From Macrocystis pyrifera (taxonomy: Eukaryota > Sar > Phaeophyceae > Laminariales > Laminariaceae), in NCBI GenBank assembly GCA_031763025.1, contig JASSKH010000039.1:1612001-1676000 (forward strand): a DNA stretch of 64,000 bases. The letters run 5' to 3'. A program made the position numbers and the translations under genes. The stretch's first letter is position 1. Each line of letters begins with the position of its first letter. Of the stretch, positions 44,205 through 56,052 are shown in pieces. The notes under the pieces are model-generated. The model saw only the letters and a program-made list of their open reading frames with translations, made no database searches and was not told where the DNA came from.

Positions 44205-46270
44205 ATTTGTTGTTTGTGCCCGAGTAGCTTTCCGGGTGGCAGGGGCGGGGTGTCCTGTTTATCTCCTTGTGTCCTCCGGGCCAACGGCTATATATACTCC
44301 CTAGGTTGGCGTTGGACATGCGAGCCCTATCGGACACAATGCATACAACCCGAAGAGCACGGCCTCGTGCCTTGCCTGCCAGGCAGGAGACTACGCTTGT
44401 GAGGTGTTCTGTGTTTATGCCGAGCCGAAGGACTCGGCCAAACGATCAATCCACCAACGAATGGATGTGCCGGTCAACAGTCGGTGAAAAAATCTCTCCT
44501 TCCAGTCAACCGGCGCCTAACCCGCCGCGTTTACTCACTTTGAAAGTCACTGGTACTTGGTACCTAGAGGATACTGGATACCGGATAGGATACAGCATAT
44601 CGGATACAGGGTACAACGGATACAGGTATGTTCGTAGACTGGATACAGAACGAAGGACGTGATATGATTAGTGACCGTATACGGTATACCGCGCCTGCAA
44701 TCTGTTTGGTGTCTACGAAACAATGTAAAAATGCGGTTGAGCTTTGCTACTGTATAGTGTGCAGTCAGTCACGCGCAGTGAAATACCCGAGCCACAATGC
44801 ACCCGTGGTTGTAGTCGTGGTTGCCAACGCTGCCTGTGTTTGCCTGTGCCTTGTAGGCCGACGACTCGCGGAACTTACATCGCCCTATAGGAAGCCTTGA
44901 AACCGCCTGCTTACTCACTCTACTCGTATTAATAGTAGTCATCCATACTATTAATACTAATACAGTGCTTCCGGCTTCCAGGTCAGCGGAGCCCAGTGTC
45001 TCTGAGTCGGTCGCAGTGTGGCATACGTAAGCGTTGACTCTCATGGAGCCGTCGGGCTGTTCCCGCGCTCAAGCGTAGCACCAAACCCATCGGCGCCACG
45101 GTGGTTATATTATAGCCTCACAGTAACCCCGAAAACAAAGACAACCCTTTGCGATTACACCCTGGTATATGAATAGTGGCCAAATCGGGGAGAATTACGA
45201 ATGAGTACAGTACAGCAGTATAGGCTAATAATAAAGAACCGAATTAAAACACACCTGATAAAACTCACTGTTGACCAATAAGTCATAAAGACCATGCCTT
45301 ATTGGGTAGTTTTTCCGTCGAGGAGCTCCGAAATAATTGAAGTTGTGTTAGCACGCGTCAACAGCGTCCAAATATTTAGCGTACGAATTCTGCTATATAG
45401 CAGCAACATCAGTTTACGGCGTGTCTTGCGTGCTATACAGTAGCAACTCGAAAATTGTGATGCACACCTACACCTAAACCTAAACGTTTTTTTGTGCAAT
45501 CACGGCAATGTGCCTGCCTGCGCGTGCGTAAACGTTTGATACGAAGACAGTCTTGTCTGGTAACCTAAAGCCTCAAGGCACCCGAAGGCAAAGTGCCATG
45601 CATTGCGGTGCGTGCCACAAATCGCGTACATCCATGGTCGTCAAAACAAGATGAAAGCTAGCGTTCACAGGAGGACTGGTGCTCGCCGATAGTGGGCAGT
45701 CTGTTCCCTTTTTCTACAGTGGCGTTGTCTGGTATCGTTCAAAAGGGCTAAAACGTCGACCACCTCCACCTGTACCATTTACACGATAATACCATGTGAC
45801 GCGTACAACTTTTTTTCGAAGCAAAGCACCGCGGGGCCAGGCACAAGGAAGCTTGGCGCGCTGCCGATGAGGGAGACTTGTTCGTTGCGGTTCGTGGGAC
45901 CATACGGTATCGTTCGCTATATCCCCAACAGTTTCCTTCAAGACCTCGATGCTGCGGCTTTTTAGGGGCGTTGACAGGCAGTGTATCCCACCCAACAACC
46001 AACTTTCAGAAACCTAAGTGAGCAACTGTACTGCAAGGCCAATGTACCGTTCCGTGAGCTCAATGCATCTACGGAAATGGAACGTAAAACACACATAGAA
46101 GATCGGATTCAAACGTATTAGGTTGTTCGTCAGATCTTCCCCGAATATTCAGATGAAAAGGTAAAGGCACTGCTAATACGAGTAGTGTACCCCTATCGTA
46201 GAGCTGACAATACCTACAGGAACCACAATCATATGTCTTTGCACAAATATTCACTGAACTAAGAATCGCC
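44205..46270. other. Intergenic region upstream of the coiled-coil gene
   Basis: No convincing promoter element. A TA-word cluster (CTCGTATTAATAGTAG, CATACTATTAATACTAATAC) is at 44920-44965. Possible R6 block (AAGACCATGCCTTATTGGG) at 45285-45335, shared with 27480-27575 and 33655-33740. Confidence 0.3.
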
Positions 46271-46278
46271 GAACGAGC

Positions 46279-46539
46279 TTCAATAATAACGGCCGCATAG
46301 GCCTTGCACATGGCGGTGATGTCCGGCACGATGTTCCTCTCGGTGGCACCCTCGCTGCTGACCGGAGCGTTGCTCCTGTTTGCCAGCAAACCTTTCAGCT
46401 GCTTCGTTACGCATGGCATTGTTGCTAGAAAAGGCGGTGTGCTGTTTGCCGTCGTCGGCAAGGGCTAGCGGCATCGCCTGAAGCTTGTCAGCTAACTCCT
46501 TGATCCTTCTCCTGGCCAGTTTGCCGAATTTCGGAACAA
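46279..46539 (-). pseudogene. Decayed second copy of the dynamin stalk exon
   Basis: Aligns with the functional-looking exon at 60814-61050: ARRRIKELADKLQAMPLALA versus AKRRIEELTDKLREMPAPLA, then KQLKGLLANRSNAP and DITAMCKAYAAVIIE versus GQMKDLLANSIKVP and DVTDMYRAYEAEITE. The two halves lie in different frames, the first half is also out of register with the acceptor, and the donor GT is replaced by GC. The intron just before the acceptor is conserved too (CTCGTCCCGCCCTTG in both), so this is a genomic duplication, not a retrocopy. No GTPase exon accompanies it. Confidence 0.8.
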
Positions 46540-46599
46540 CTAGTCTACCATAGGGGACAAGGGCGGGACGAGGGAAGGAAATAAACATTCAATTTGGGT

Positions 46600-48108
46600 A
46601 AACACGACTAAAAAAAGGAATTGTCAAAATGAGAAATCAACCAGAATGCGAGATGTCAGGATGAAATAATAAAAATTGGTATTTCAATACAGGAATAGGT
46701 TTACTTGGTTTTAACACCCTCCTCTGTCTGGGAAAAAAAACCAAATCGATCATCGATTACGTTTTTTTCGCATACTCCTTTTCAGGCAAAGGCTGGATTT
46801 AATCTTTCGTTCGAGAACAAGATCTGGCCACCGCCATTTCGAAAGACTTCCTAAATCATCATGAACGAGCACCACACAGAGCTTCAATATTACCGAATAA
46901 CGACCCAACGAGTGGAGCACGGACCAGTCAATGGGAAACACCACTACGAATTTATGATATTACATCATACCTTAGAGAGGGATAGGTATTCTAAACCAAA
47001 GTAAATATATAGTCGCATACAAAGCGTGTTTATTCAATTTCTTGAGCCGCCCAACTGAACCGCACGCTGCAGCCGACATGGACTCCGAATATAACTTGAA
47101 ACACTACGACACACGGTCTGTCACCTCCTGCATACAGTAAACCCCACCCCACTATAATAGCTCGCTTCTCAATGTGGCCTTCCGTGGAGCGTGGTAGCAC
47201 TGTTTCTTAATGCCGTGAGAAACAAGGACGGCGAAGATAGCAGATGTCAAGAGGAAACCAAAAACAAGAAGTAGCTCGCCGTTTTTCTCAAAGCCGGTTG
47301 TTAGGTGAGGTAAGGAGCTCCTCAAGTGAGGTGAGGAACCTCATAAAGCTTTATTTTGTCATACAGCGGTGAACGTTCTACAGCCGTAGTACCTCTTCCG
47401 CACCAAGGGTTCATTCACAGCGTGGGCCCGGCTTCGCAGTACCAGATATGAGATAGCGGTGACGAGAGAGCTATCATCATAGCTGCCTGTCACGTCGTTT
47501 GCCGAAAAGTGAACATTGTGGCTATGGTGTCAACATTCTGACGGCACTGGAACTTACCAAGTGCAAGTAGAAAATGCTCGTCATCAGAAGACGTGTCAGT
47601 CAGCACACGGTAGTCAGGCACTACGTGGATGTCGGGGGCCGCGAGGTGAACATTCGCCTCCGGTGGCAAAAGTGACCTATTACCCATCCATGATGCTGGT
47701 AGTCGGCAGGCGAGGACTCCACATGCGTCGCTATTAGCTCATGCGCGGTCTAGGGAAGTCAAGTGCACGCGGTTCACCAAAGCATGATGAGTTCATTAAC
47801 GAAAGGACGTGCAGGCTCACCGGAGGATCGCCGCCAGCAGCTGCTAGTCACCAGCGCTAAAGGCACGTCGACGAAAGATACTAATAATGAAGACGCTGTC
47901 CGGGGAAACGAAGCGATGGCGACTGCACCACTGTTCAAATCTTGAGTGGTGCAAACTTCTGCGACTACCTGGAGGGTGCGCTTCGGTTTGCCTGTTAATT
48001 CCCTTGGTTCTTAGTCTTGCCCTGTTACACGCAGTGTTTCTGTTTCTTTAGTTGGTTTTTTTCAAGTGTCTGCCAAACTCTTTGCTGGGACGCACGACAA
48101 TTTTTCTC
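46600..48108. other. Intergenic, no gene
   Basis: R2 hairpin block with TIR-like symmetry at 47300-47350 (GGTAAGGAGCTCCTCAAGTG). ORFs of 60-73 codons without support. Confidence 0.35.
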
Positions 48109-48116
48109 ATATTTTT

Positions 48117-48972
48117 TAGGGTTGTGAGTTGGCTGACTATTAGTCGCCACCTACTTATTAGTTGACCAGGCATTATAATTAGTTGCGGCGGTGCTAACTA
48201 TCCAACTATTTTTCACATCTGGGTTTCATTGCTTTTATTAAGGCTTGTTGGGTATGGGGTGCGTATTTCCCGGTATCTCCAAGTAAGTGGTACTACCACG
48301 AGCTAACTACCATGCTGCAAGCACACAGAGAGGTCTTTTGCAACTCATGGCGCGTCAAGCCATCACCATCGACTGTGCCGGTGCCGACGGTAGGACTGAA
48401 GGTGCCGGCAGCGCCGAGCCTGGCCTGGCAACAGACCAAGGCAGCGTTGAAGTGTTCGTCGAGCAAGTGACCGTTCCGAGCGCTCCTCCGCGACCGAGTG
48501 CGCGCAGCTAGCTGGTGTTAATTTTTGTGATATTTTACTGGTGGTCTGCTACTGCGTGCCGCACGAGTATTTACCGTTACGACACAATGTAACACCAGTG
48601 AGAGACCTTAAACGGGGACGGCATAATGTCCGTATATTCCTGGTGCATCTATCCCTATAAAGTCTGATAAACTGAGACGAAGTTGAAACTTTACCTTTCG
48701 TGATGAACAGCAGAGATAAACCGGCCCGATTTATCATATTTTTTTCGAGTGTCAAACGAAGCCAACTAGTTAGTGTATTTTTGGCCTCCGGCGGCGCCTT
48801 CAGCGGGATCCTCCTGGAGCGCCTCCGGCGGGCCCTCCGGGGGCGCCTCCAGCGGGGCTCCCTTGGCCGGGGGGAGGATTGTTTTGGCTTTTAGTTGACT
48901 AGTTGGCTGGCATTAGTTGGCTGGCGAAGCCAACTAATAACTAGGCGGAACTCCAGCCAACTCACAGCCTTG
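48117..48972. mobile_element. Non-autonomous hAT-like DNA transposon, complete ends
   Basis: 856 bp bounded by TAGGGTTGTGAGTTGGCTGA on the left and, read from the right end inward, CAAGGCTGTGAGTTGGCTGG: TIR of about 20 bp. An exact 8-bp target duplication ATATTTTT flanks it (48109-48116 and 48973-48980), as expected for hAT. Subterminal TTAGTTG/CCAACTAA motifs are repeated. The interior has a 74-codon plus frame (48287-48511) rich in Ala/Gly/Pro, but no transposase. Confidence 0.85.
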
Positions 48973-49009
48973 ATATTTTTCAATTTTTGCTTCTTCTCTT
49001 TCGAATAGT

Positions 49010-49310
49010 TTTGTTTGTTCTCTGTTTTTTGTTTCGTATTATGTTTGTGTAATGTACCTGTGCTTGTTTATTTTGTTTTCTTTCTTTCATAGAATGTTTA
49101 TGTCGTGTCTGTCGTATGCATTATGATGGCATGACATTGCATTGCATTGTCTACTCTGCTTACAGCATACCAATGTAGTACCTCAGCGACGTTGTTTTGG
49201 GACCACATAAGTTTTATCTCTCTAGGATCGAAGAATCGGCATTGACACTGATTGTGCTGGATGCCGACGGGTGGAAATAACGGTTTAATGCGAAGAACAG
49301 ACACAGTTTA
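49010..49310 (-). mobile_element. SINE-like retroposon R4, copy D (reverse)
   Basis: Reverse complement of copy A, ending in a T-rich stretch (TTTTGTTTGTTCTCTGTTTT at 49009-49075) that is the complement of the A-rich tail. Retains the empty TA at 49176-49177 and GAGATAAAA where copy A has TACTCGTA. Confidence 0.65.
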
Positions 49311-49659
49311 TTTATAGTGCCTTGAGGATAGCTGGCGTGGTGGTTGCAATGACGACCCAGCCATGGTCGACCTGGCTACGCAGCCTCAACAGTTATTTCG
49401 AGGTTCATTCGTTCTTCGTTTTGTGCAAATAAATTAACAACCTCGTCACCGCGGGGTTCGAAGTCACGAAATTAACGCTATACTACTGCAGTTGGTAGTA
49501 CTGCTGTACCAGGTAGGAGCAGAGCATTCGAGAACGCCACTATTACTATTAACAGACGGTATACGCATATACTGCTGTAATAGATATAGCTACTGCGTTG
49601 GACAACGGTCCAACGGTAGTTTACGTATTGCGCGAGTAGTTCCGACCACTTTTGTTGTG

Positions 49660-49920
49660 TGTTTGTTTTTTTCTTTGTTCCATCCCATCTATTTTCTCCG
49701 CCGTTCTTTTCTCCCTCTTTCCTGCGATATTATACTCGTACCTCAGGTTCGAGATCATGTGCAAGTCAGGCTCTCTCTTCTCCCTCTTCCCCGCCACGAT
49801 TCGCGAGCAGACTCCGGCCCTGTCTTCCCTCGTCGACTATTATAGCAGACCGTAGAATTGCGCCTGCCCACGCTACTAGGCGCTCTCAACAGTTGATTCT
49901 GTTTTTATTTATTGTTGCAA
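49660..49920 (-). mobile_element. SINE-like repeat R5, reverse copy
   Basis: CTCCCTCTTCCCCGCCACGA, GTAGAATTGCGCCTGCCCAC and GGCGCTCTCAACAGTTGATT are the complement of the 43240-43360 blocks. Confidence 0.5.
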
Positions 49921-50059
49921 CAGAACTGAAACGTTCGACCCAAGTGGGACTCGTACTCCGGCATCAGCTCGTACTATTATTAATAATGGCAGCATTCGAG
50001 GGTACTACTGCTGTAATAATAGCCCACCGGGGCTACCGGCTTACTGTTGGAACATTCCG

Positions 50060-50372
50060 CCGAAGGACACGTGTGTGTGTTCTTCACATCAAATTCTACT
50101 TTCTACCCGTCGACATCCAGCACATCCAGCACAACCAGTGTCGGCGCGATTGTTCAATCCTACAAAACTACGCCACTGAGATACTCCATAGTTATACTAT
50201 TAATAGTACAATGAGTAAGCAGAGTAGACAATTCAATAATTCAATGGCATGCCATGATACTGGATAGGACAGGCACGGCACACGATTCCATCAAAGAGCG
50301 AAAACAATAGGCAACCACAACAAAAAAACAAATCAAAAGAGAAAAAGAAGAAATAAAAAAAAACTGTCGTGC
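50060..50372 (+). mobile_element. SINE-like retroposon R4, copy B
   Basis: Same blocks as copy A, with an internal duplication (CATCCAGCACATCCAGCAC), loss of the CTAGAGAG..GTTCTG part, and CTATTAATAGTA inserted after GTTATA (50194-50207). A-rich tail to 50372. Confidence 0.65.
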
Positions 50373-50414
50373 TCCCGCGCAGAGGATGTGGCACAACGAG
50401 CTACAGAAACACCA

Positions 50415-50725
50415 CCACCATTGTGTATGTTCGTCACAATTAATCGTTCCTTCTACCCGTCGACATCCAGCACAACCAGTGTCCGTGCCGATTCTTCAAT
50501 CCTAGAAGAGACACAAGTTCTGTGGTCTCAAAGCTACGCCACAGAGATACTACTGTACGTTGCCACGTATGGAGTAAGCACAGTGGACAATGCAATGCCT
50601 GGATACGACAGGCACGACATACACATTCCATGACATAGAGAAACGAAAAGAAACAGAAAGGACAAAAGCAAAGAACAAAAATCGAAGAGAAAAAGAAACA
50701 AGAAAAAAGATAAGAAACAAACTGT
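50415..50725 (+). mobile_element. SINE-like retroposon R4, copy C
   Basis: Same blocks. TACTGTA at 50551-50557 where copies A and D have a single TA. Long A/G-rich tail (50636-50720). Fragments of the family also at 54583-54650 and 55465-55520. Confidence 0.65.
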
Positions 50726-50839
50726 GGGGGGAATGTAGCAGACACTTGAAAGGAACGAAAAAACCACTACTTGTCGTAAACATAGTAAGACTAAGAACCA
50801 AGGGAAAATAGCAGGCAAACCAAAGCACAAAGCATCCTC

Positions 50840-51265
50840 CAGGTAGCGGCAGCAGTTTGTGGAACGAGTAGCATAGCCAGGTTCTCCCTGCTAGTCCGCC
50901 TGGTACCTTCCTACCCTGTCTGCTGCCTCCGTCCTGCGTTCAACTATGCCCAGCCCCTCGGCGTCAGACAATACGAAACAAGCAAAACAGGCTCGTCATC
51001 CACCCACGCCACACGACTCCTTCAATGAGGCTTATCAATAGAAGAAAAGAAGACAAAGAAATAAAATGAAAATCACAGAGGATCAGCGCAAGAAATAAAA
51101 GAAGACAAAAAACAAAAAAAATAAAAGGAAGACAAGGGAGACTACTTTCGAACCAGCGGCACCAGTTGGTGGTACGAGTAGTATAGGCATGTTCTACTTC
51201 CTCGTCTGCGCGGTGCCTTGCTACCCTGTCTGCCATCTCCTTCCTACTTTCGTCCATCGCGGTTT
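50840..51265 (+). repeat. Diverged duplication, about 310 bp apart
   Basis: AGCGGCAGCAGTTTGTGGAA, CGAGTAGCATAGCCAGGTTC and CTACCCTGTCTGCTGCCTCC (50843-50930) recur as AGCGGCACCAGTTGGTGGTA, CGAGTAGTATAGGCATGTTC and CTACCCTGTCTGCCATCTCC (51153-51241), each next to an A-rich tract. Confidence 0.7.
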
Positions 51266-51299
51266 CCCTTCTACTCCTCCTGTTCCTCACCCTCCCCCA

Positions 51300-53200
51300 T
51301 TCCTTTGGACACCACCCGCAGCGGATGCGCGGCGCTGCCTACTCAGGCCAGCCTAAGCCTCGTGCCACCTCACCATGAACCGTTCGGCTGCTTCAAGGAT
51401 CCCCCGGTACCATTTCCCCGCCTTTTTTGCAGCAGTGGACCACAGCGCGGTCTCAATTCCAAACACCATCGGGGCAAGTTCCGTTGACCCTTCGGTAGCT
51501 CGGAACTCCCTAACTAAGGTCTTCGACTATGCATCTCGGCCAAGTCTTAACTGTCCGCCAGGTCTCGGGTTATCCCCACCAGCCATCGTCCCGAACATTA
51601 CCCGACTCCTTGCTTTGCCGTGCCACGCCCCCCGCAAAGAAGAGCCGCCGTTTGCGAACGGTCGTTTCGATGCTCTCGCAACGTGTCATCTTGAGGGACC
51701 TTCGGGTACGAGAGGGTGGTATGGTCAGTACGAAGTTGGCGCTGGAAGCCAGTGACTCGCAACAGGACTTGGTGGTGAGCCGTTCGAAGCTTGGCAAAGT
51801 GTTCCGCTCTAAGGGTTCACGTCACACACCCGTACAGCAGGGTCTCAATCACCTCGGCCTTCAGCATTCGGACTCTCAGGCTAAGGGGTGCGGTCGTCCT
51901 ATCGTACAGCTCCGGACCGAACCGTTTGAGGCATGCTCGCATGAGACGGATCCGTCGGTCGATTTGGTCGATTTCGAGCAAGAGGGCGGCGTTTTCGTGG
52001 ATAGTGCCGCCGAGGTATAAGAACTGGGCTGTCTGCTTATACTTCTAGCCTGCTGCTTCGATGACGAGCGGTGGTGCTAGGGTTGTCTGGTCTGGTGTTC
52101 GTAGAAGCATCGTCTCTGTCTTCTTTTCCTACACCGTGAGGCCTGCCGCTTCGAAGACAGTCACGATGACTGTCATCATTTTCGCGAGCCCTTCAGCCGA
52201 CTTCGAGACAATTCTTGCGTCATCGGCGTACAACATGCCCCATACAGCCCTTCGCACGCACGCCAACGGCTCCTGCTCCTCCGTTCCAACTACCGCAGCA
52301 TCACTGAGTTAGACCAAATCTCTTACGATGGCTTCATCTGCTGATCTTCTGATGGTTCGACAACCAACTACTGCACGGTATCGAACAGAAAATGCCCAAC
52401 TGCTTAAACCTAGACCCACCGGTGACAACAATGAACGCCGTCAACTTGGCTGAAGCGTACTAGTAGGACGTGTAACGCAGCAGCGAAGAATATGTAGAAC
52501 AATAACGGTGATAGCGCACAGCCTTGCCGGAGCCCCTGCGTGACATCAATCCATTCCGAGTGCTCGCCGTCATCTGTACGCACGCGAGCCCGCATGCCAT
52601 CATCGTGGAAATTACGGATAATTCTCAGCATCTTGGTTGGTACGCCAAAGCGTGTGGGTACCTCCCATAACAGCTCTCGGTCGGCAGAGTCCTACGCTTT
52701 CTGCAGATCGATGAAGCACACGTACAGGGGGATTTTCCTCTGTCGTCCAAGCTCTTGCAACCGGCGCACGACGAACAACATATCAATCGTTGATCGTGCG
52801 GGGCGGAAGCCGCGCTGTTCCTCCGGGAGTAATTCCTCGGTCTCGCATTAGTTGTTGAGGCGGGACGCGACGATTGTCAACAAAACTTTGCCTGCGTGGG
52901 CAACAAGTTAAACCCCTCTTTACTTGTTGCAATCCGTTCGATCCTTCTTTTTGCGAAGGGCCTTGATGATCGCATCTTTCCATTGCTGAGGGACTTCTCC
53001 TGTTACCCAAACATTGACAAGAATGTTGTGAAAGCACTGACTGGGCGAATGCGGGGTGGTCGATTTTCAGGAGTTCGGCCGGGAGACCGTCTGGCTCGAC
53101 AGCTTTCCAATTTGACATTCCGTCATCTCGTCCATGATTTTTTATCTCCGAGCGACAGTTTGAGCGGTCGTGGTGGCCAGAGGTCGATGATCGTGGGGGA
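51300..53200 (-). mobile_element. LINE (non-LTR retrotransposon), 5'-truncated, disrupted
   Basis: Minus strand: reverse transcriptase fingers (NWKAVEPDGLPAELLK near 53100), the palm motif [13 protein letters not shown] near 52520, the catalytic YADD at 52219-52230 followed by ARIVSKSAEGLAKMMT, the thumb region, CESIETTVRKRRLFFAG near 51680, and a C-terminal GKWYRGILEAAERFMV near 51400. Several frame changes and stops make it dead. No endonuclease domain upstream of 53200, so it is 5'-truncated, as LINE copies often are. The clade (RTE- or Jockey-like) cannot be settled by eye. No clear poly-T at the 3' side. Confidence 0.9.
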
Positions 53201-53799
53201 GTTCAAGCGATTTCGTGTTCACTAAATCTGAAAAGAGTACATATCTAAGCGTCAAGGGAAAAAGCAGGTAAACCGAACCAGATAGAAACAAAGACGTGTA
53301 TGGAGCAACAACGCAACAATCCCGGCGGAATTAATCTTGCTGACATTCGCTGGCAAATCTACAGACCGTACCGGTATGCTGGTATTTTATACCTGGTACT
53401 ACTGCTGTAGGGTGTTGGGGCGCAGCTCTATTGGTGGTGGTGTCTTTGTCCACGTTTTGTACGAGAAGCAGTTGCGTGCCAATGGTGCAAGCGTAATGCG
53501 CACATATTATACATGCAGATGGGGAAAACCTATTTCCCTGTTGTTGCCCCGACCACTGTTTGAGGCTGTAGGATGGCGGTAGCGGCAGCATTAAAAAAAA
53601 TACATAGCTACCATCATTATTAGTGGTTGAAAGACAAACAACAAAACCACGACCAAACCCGGACAACCGGGCAAAACCGTTTTTTTTTCTCAGTCTCTTG
53701 TGGTCACCCCCGTCGATAAAACTTTAACTTTCAGCTCGCCCCAATCAACCTACTCTTAATATATATACACAGTACAGTAGGCGCATTTCGACGCTATTA

Positions 53800-54535
53800 A
53801 TATTAATGGTTGACGAGGAAACAAAGGGCTGAAGTTTTCTCGCGATGAGAAACTCAAGCCAACAACCGTACGAGTACCCGCAGTGGGGAGGGAGGAGGGG
53901 GGGGGGAGGGGGGAGGTAAACCTGATACGGATGTCACCCCGATCTGAGTTACGACTATTAGCCTTATTAATAGTGGGAGATAGAACATTGGGAAGAGAAA
54001 GAAAAAAACAAAGTGTCCGCACCACCCCATCGCTATAGTTTCTGCAGGTCGTGGACTCCGTGCTGACTCTCCAGGTGGCGTTTTCATCGCGATTTATTTC
54101 GGCAGGTCGTGCATTCTATGTTGACTCTTCAGGTGGCTTTTTAGGGATAAAGTATGGCATACGCCCGAGGAAGATGAGGAAAAAAAACGTTCGTCAGATT
54201 AATTCTGGCGACAGAAATGAAAGGGGGAGGTAAGCAAGCGTGGTATGTGACCCCGGATCTGAGTTACGACTATTAATAGATTAATGAATGGGAGGGAGGA
54301 AGAAAAGTAGGGGCACCCTTTTATTTGGGAAGAGAGAGAATAAAACACAATGCCCGCACCACCACCCCGTATCGCGATATATTTCTGTAGGTCGTGGACT
54401 CCATCCTCCCTGATTCTCCACGTGGCTTTTTTTATCGCGATTCATTTCGGCAGGACGCAGACTCCATCATGCTTGCCGACTCTCCAAGTAAGTGGCTTTT
54501 TCAGGGATACGGCATACGCCCGAGGACGATAAGCG
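53800..54535 (+). repeat. Two tandem units of about 300 bp containing R5
   Basis: CGATCTGAGTTACGACTATT then CGCACCACCCC, AGGTCGTGGACTCC, CATCGCGATTTATTTCGGCA and CATACGCCCGAGGA occur at 53935-54175 and again at 54245-54520. Within each unit a GACTCTCCA..GTGGC block is itself doubled. TATTAATA words differ between the units. Confidence 0.7.
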
Positions 54536-54659
54536 GAAAGGGCATTCTGCGCGTATTTGGGAGTTGCATGGTGCCGACCCCCGAACGTGTGTGCATCCTT
54601 CACATGAAAGCGTTATCTCTACCCGTCGACTGTCGGCACCCAACGACAGCATAATAATG

Positions 54660-56050
54660 TAACAGGCTTGAGGGAAACCAACACAACAAAACGACAATCC
54701 CGGCGTACTCAACTCAATGGTTGGCGGGAAACTCGAACGAACACGTTCGGCTGGCCCAGTTCAGTTTGTGGAGTGATGCGTATATGTCCGCGTGTAGTCG
54801 TGTACGAGCGACCGAGTATCATTGTGAGGGGCATATACTCACATCCATTAGGTATCAGTATATGCCATATGCCTGTCCCCTATCCCCGTTTTTTTTGGAT
54901 TCGACTATTACTGTAATAGCAGTGGCCGCCCGGTGTTGACAAACCTCATTTTGGTGTCCAGGCTCAACGTCTTAGTTTGTTTCCGACGATGTATAGGATT
55001 TAGACTGGGTCTCGCCGTTGAGCTGTGTTTCTTGACCCAACTTTATTGTTATCCGCGCTACAACCTGAACCTATTTTCGTTAGCATCATGTTTGTTTCCT
55101 GCGGGCGCCCATTATTAATACAACCGCTTTTTTGCTGTACGAGTATGGGCTTTCACTTCGGACAACGGCAACAACTATGAAAACGATATGTTCTCGTGTA
55201 ATGTTGACAACTCAAGTGACCTGGCTGACAGAGTCCCGATGGCGCGCAGTGACCAGCGCTGGCATGATACTGATATTGCGGTCAGTAGAGGTTATTGCTA
55301 ATTCGACAAAATGGTTGAGGTATACTGTGCACGAGGTAACAGGCGGTCTGATCGGCTTTCGGTTTGGTTAGTCATAGTGTACTAATTCAAAGTCAGACTA
55401 CGAGAGTACATATTCCATGTTACATGTATATCTCGTACGTACGCATGTTGTGTTTTTCACGTTCTGTGTATGTGTTCTCCACATTAAACCGTTCTTTCGA
55501 CCCATCCATCGAGCATCGACTTCCTACACTACTGAAAATAGGGTTAGGGTACATATCTACAGAGTATCACATGCATTCTGCAGCTGTCGCAATTGACAGC
55601 AGTAATATGTTGACGGGTATAAACACACACAAGACTGCGTGTATGTAGGTATGTACTTATCGAATGTATTTTACCAGAGCTCCGAGCCCCCAGATATCGG
55701 TTCGTAGTTTGTTTCATTTCAACGGAAACAACCGCAACCAGAACCGTAGTTCGCAACGGATTTTGCTTTTACCCACTCCTAAACATAATCTTCCCGAAAT
55801 ATTTTACGTATTTATTGGGGCAACGGACAACCTTTCGCTTGCAAATATCCGGCGCTTTTGCATATCTATCTCAGGGGAGATATCGCTCACATTGTATAAT
55901 TGATAATCAGCGACCTACCAGGTACTGCGTACCAACACGCCTCTGACAAAACCCAGGGCGCCCACCAGTCCACACACATAGCTAAGTGATCGACTTCTCC
56001 AGTTCACAATCGTCTGTGGTTCAAACGACAGTAAGCTTGGTCGTCGAGCA
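54660..56050. other. Intergenic region upstream of the dynamin gene
   Basis: No gene. The segment 55160-55290 has an open plus frame (NYENDMFSCNVDNSSDLADR) with no partner. No TATA or other promoter motif I would defend; TACCAGGTA lies 130 bp before the ATG (55916-55924). Confidence 0.3.
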
Positions 56051-56052
56051 AC

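Noticed and set aside
45910-45965. Minus-strand coil-like peptide SIEVLKETVGDIANDT with AG and GT borders
   Set aside because: Its phase does not fit exon 1, and exon 1 has its own ATG; too short to support alone.
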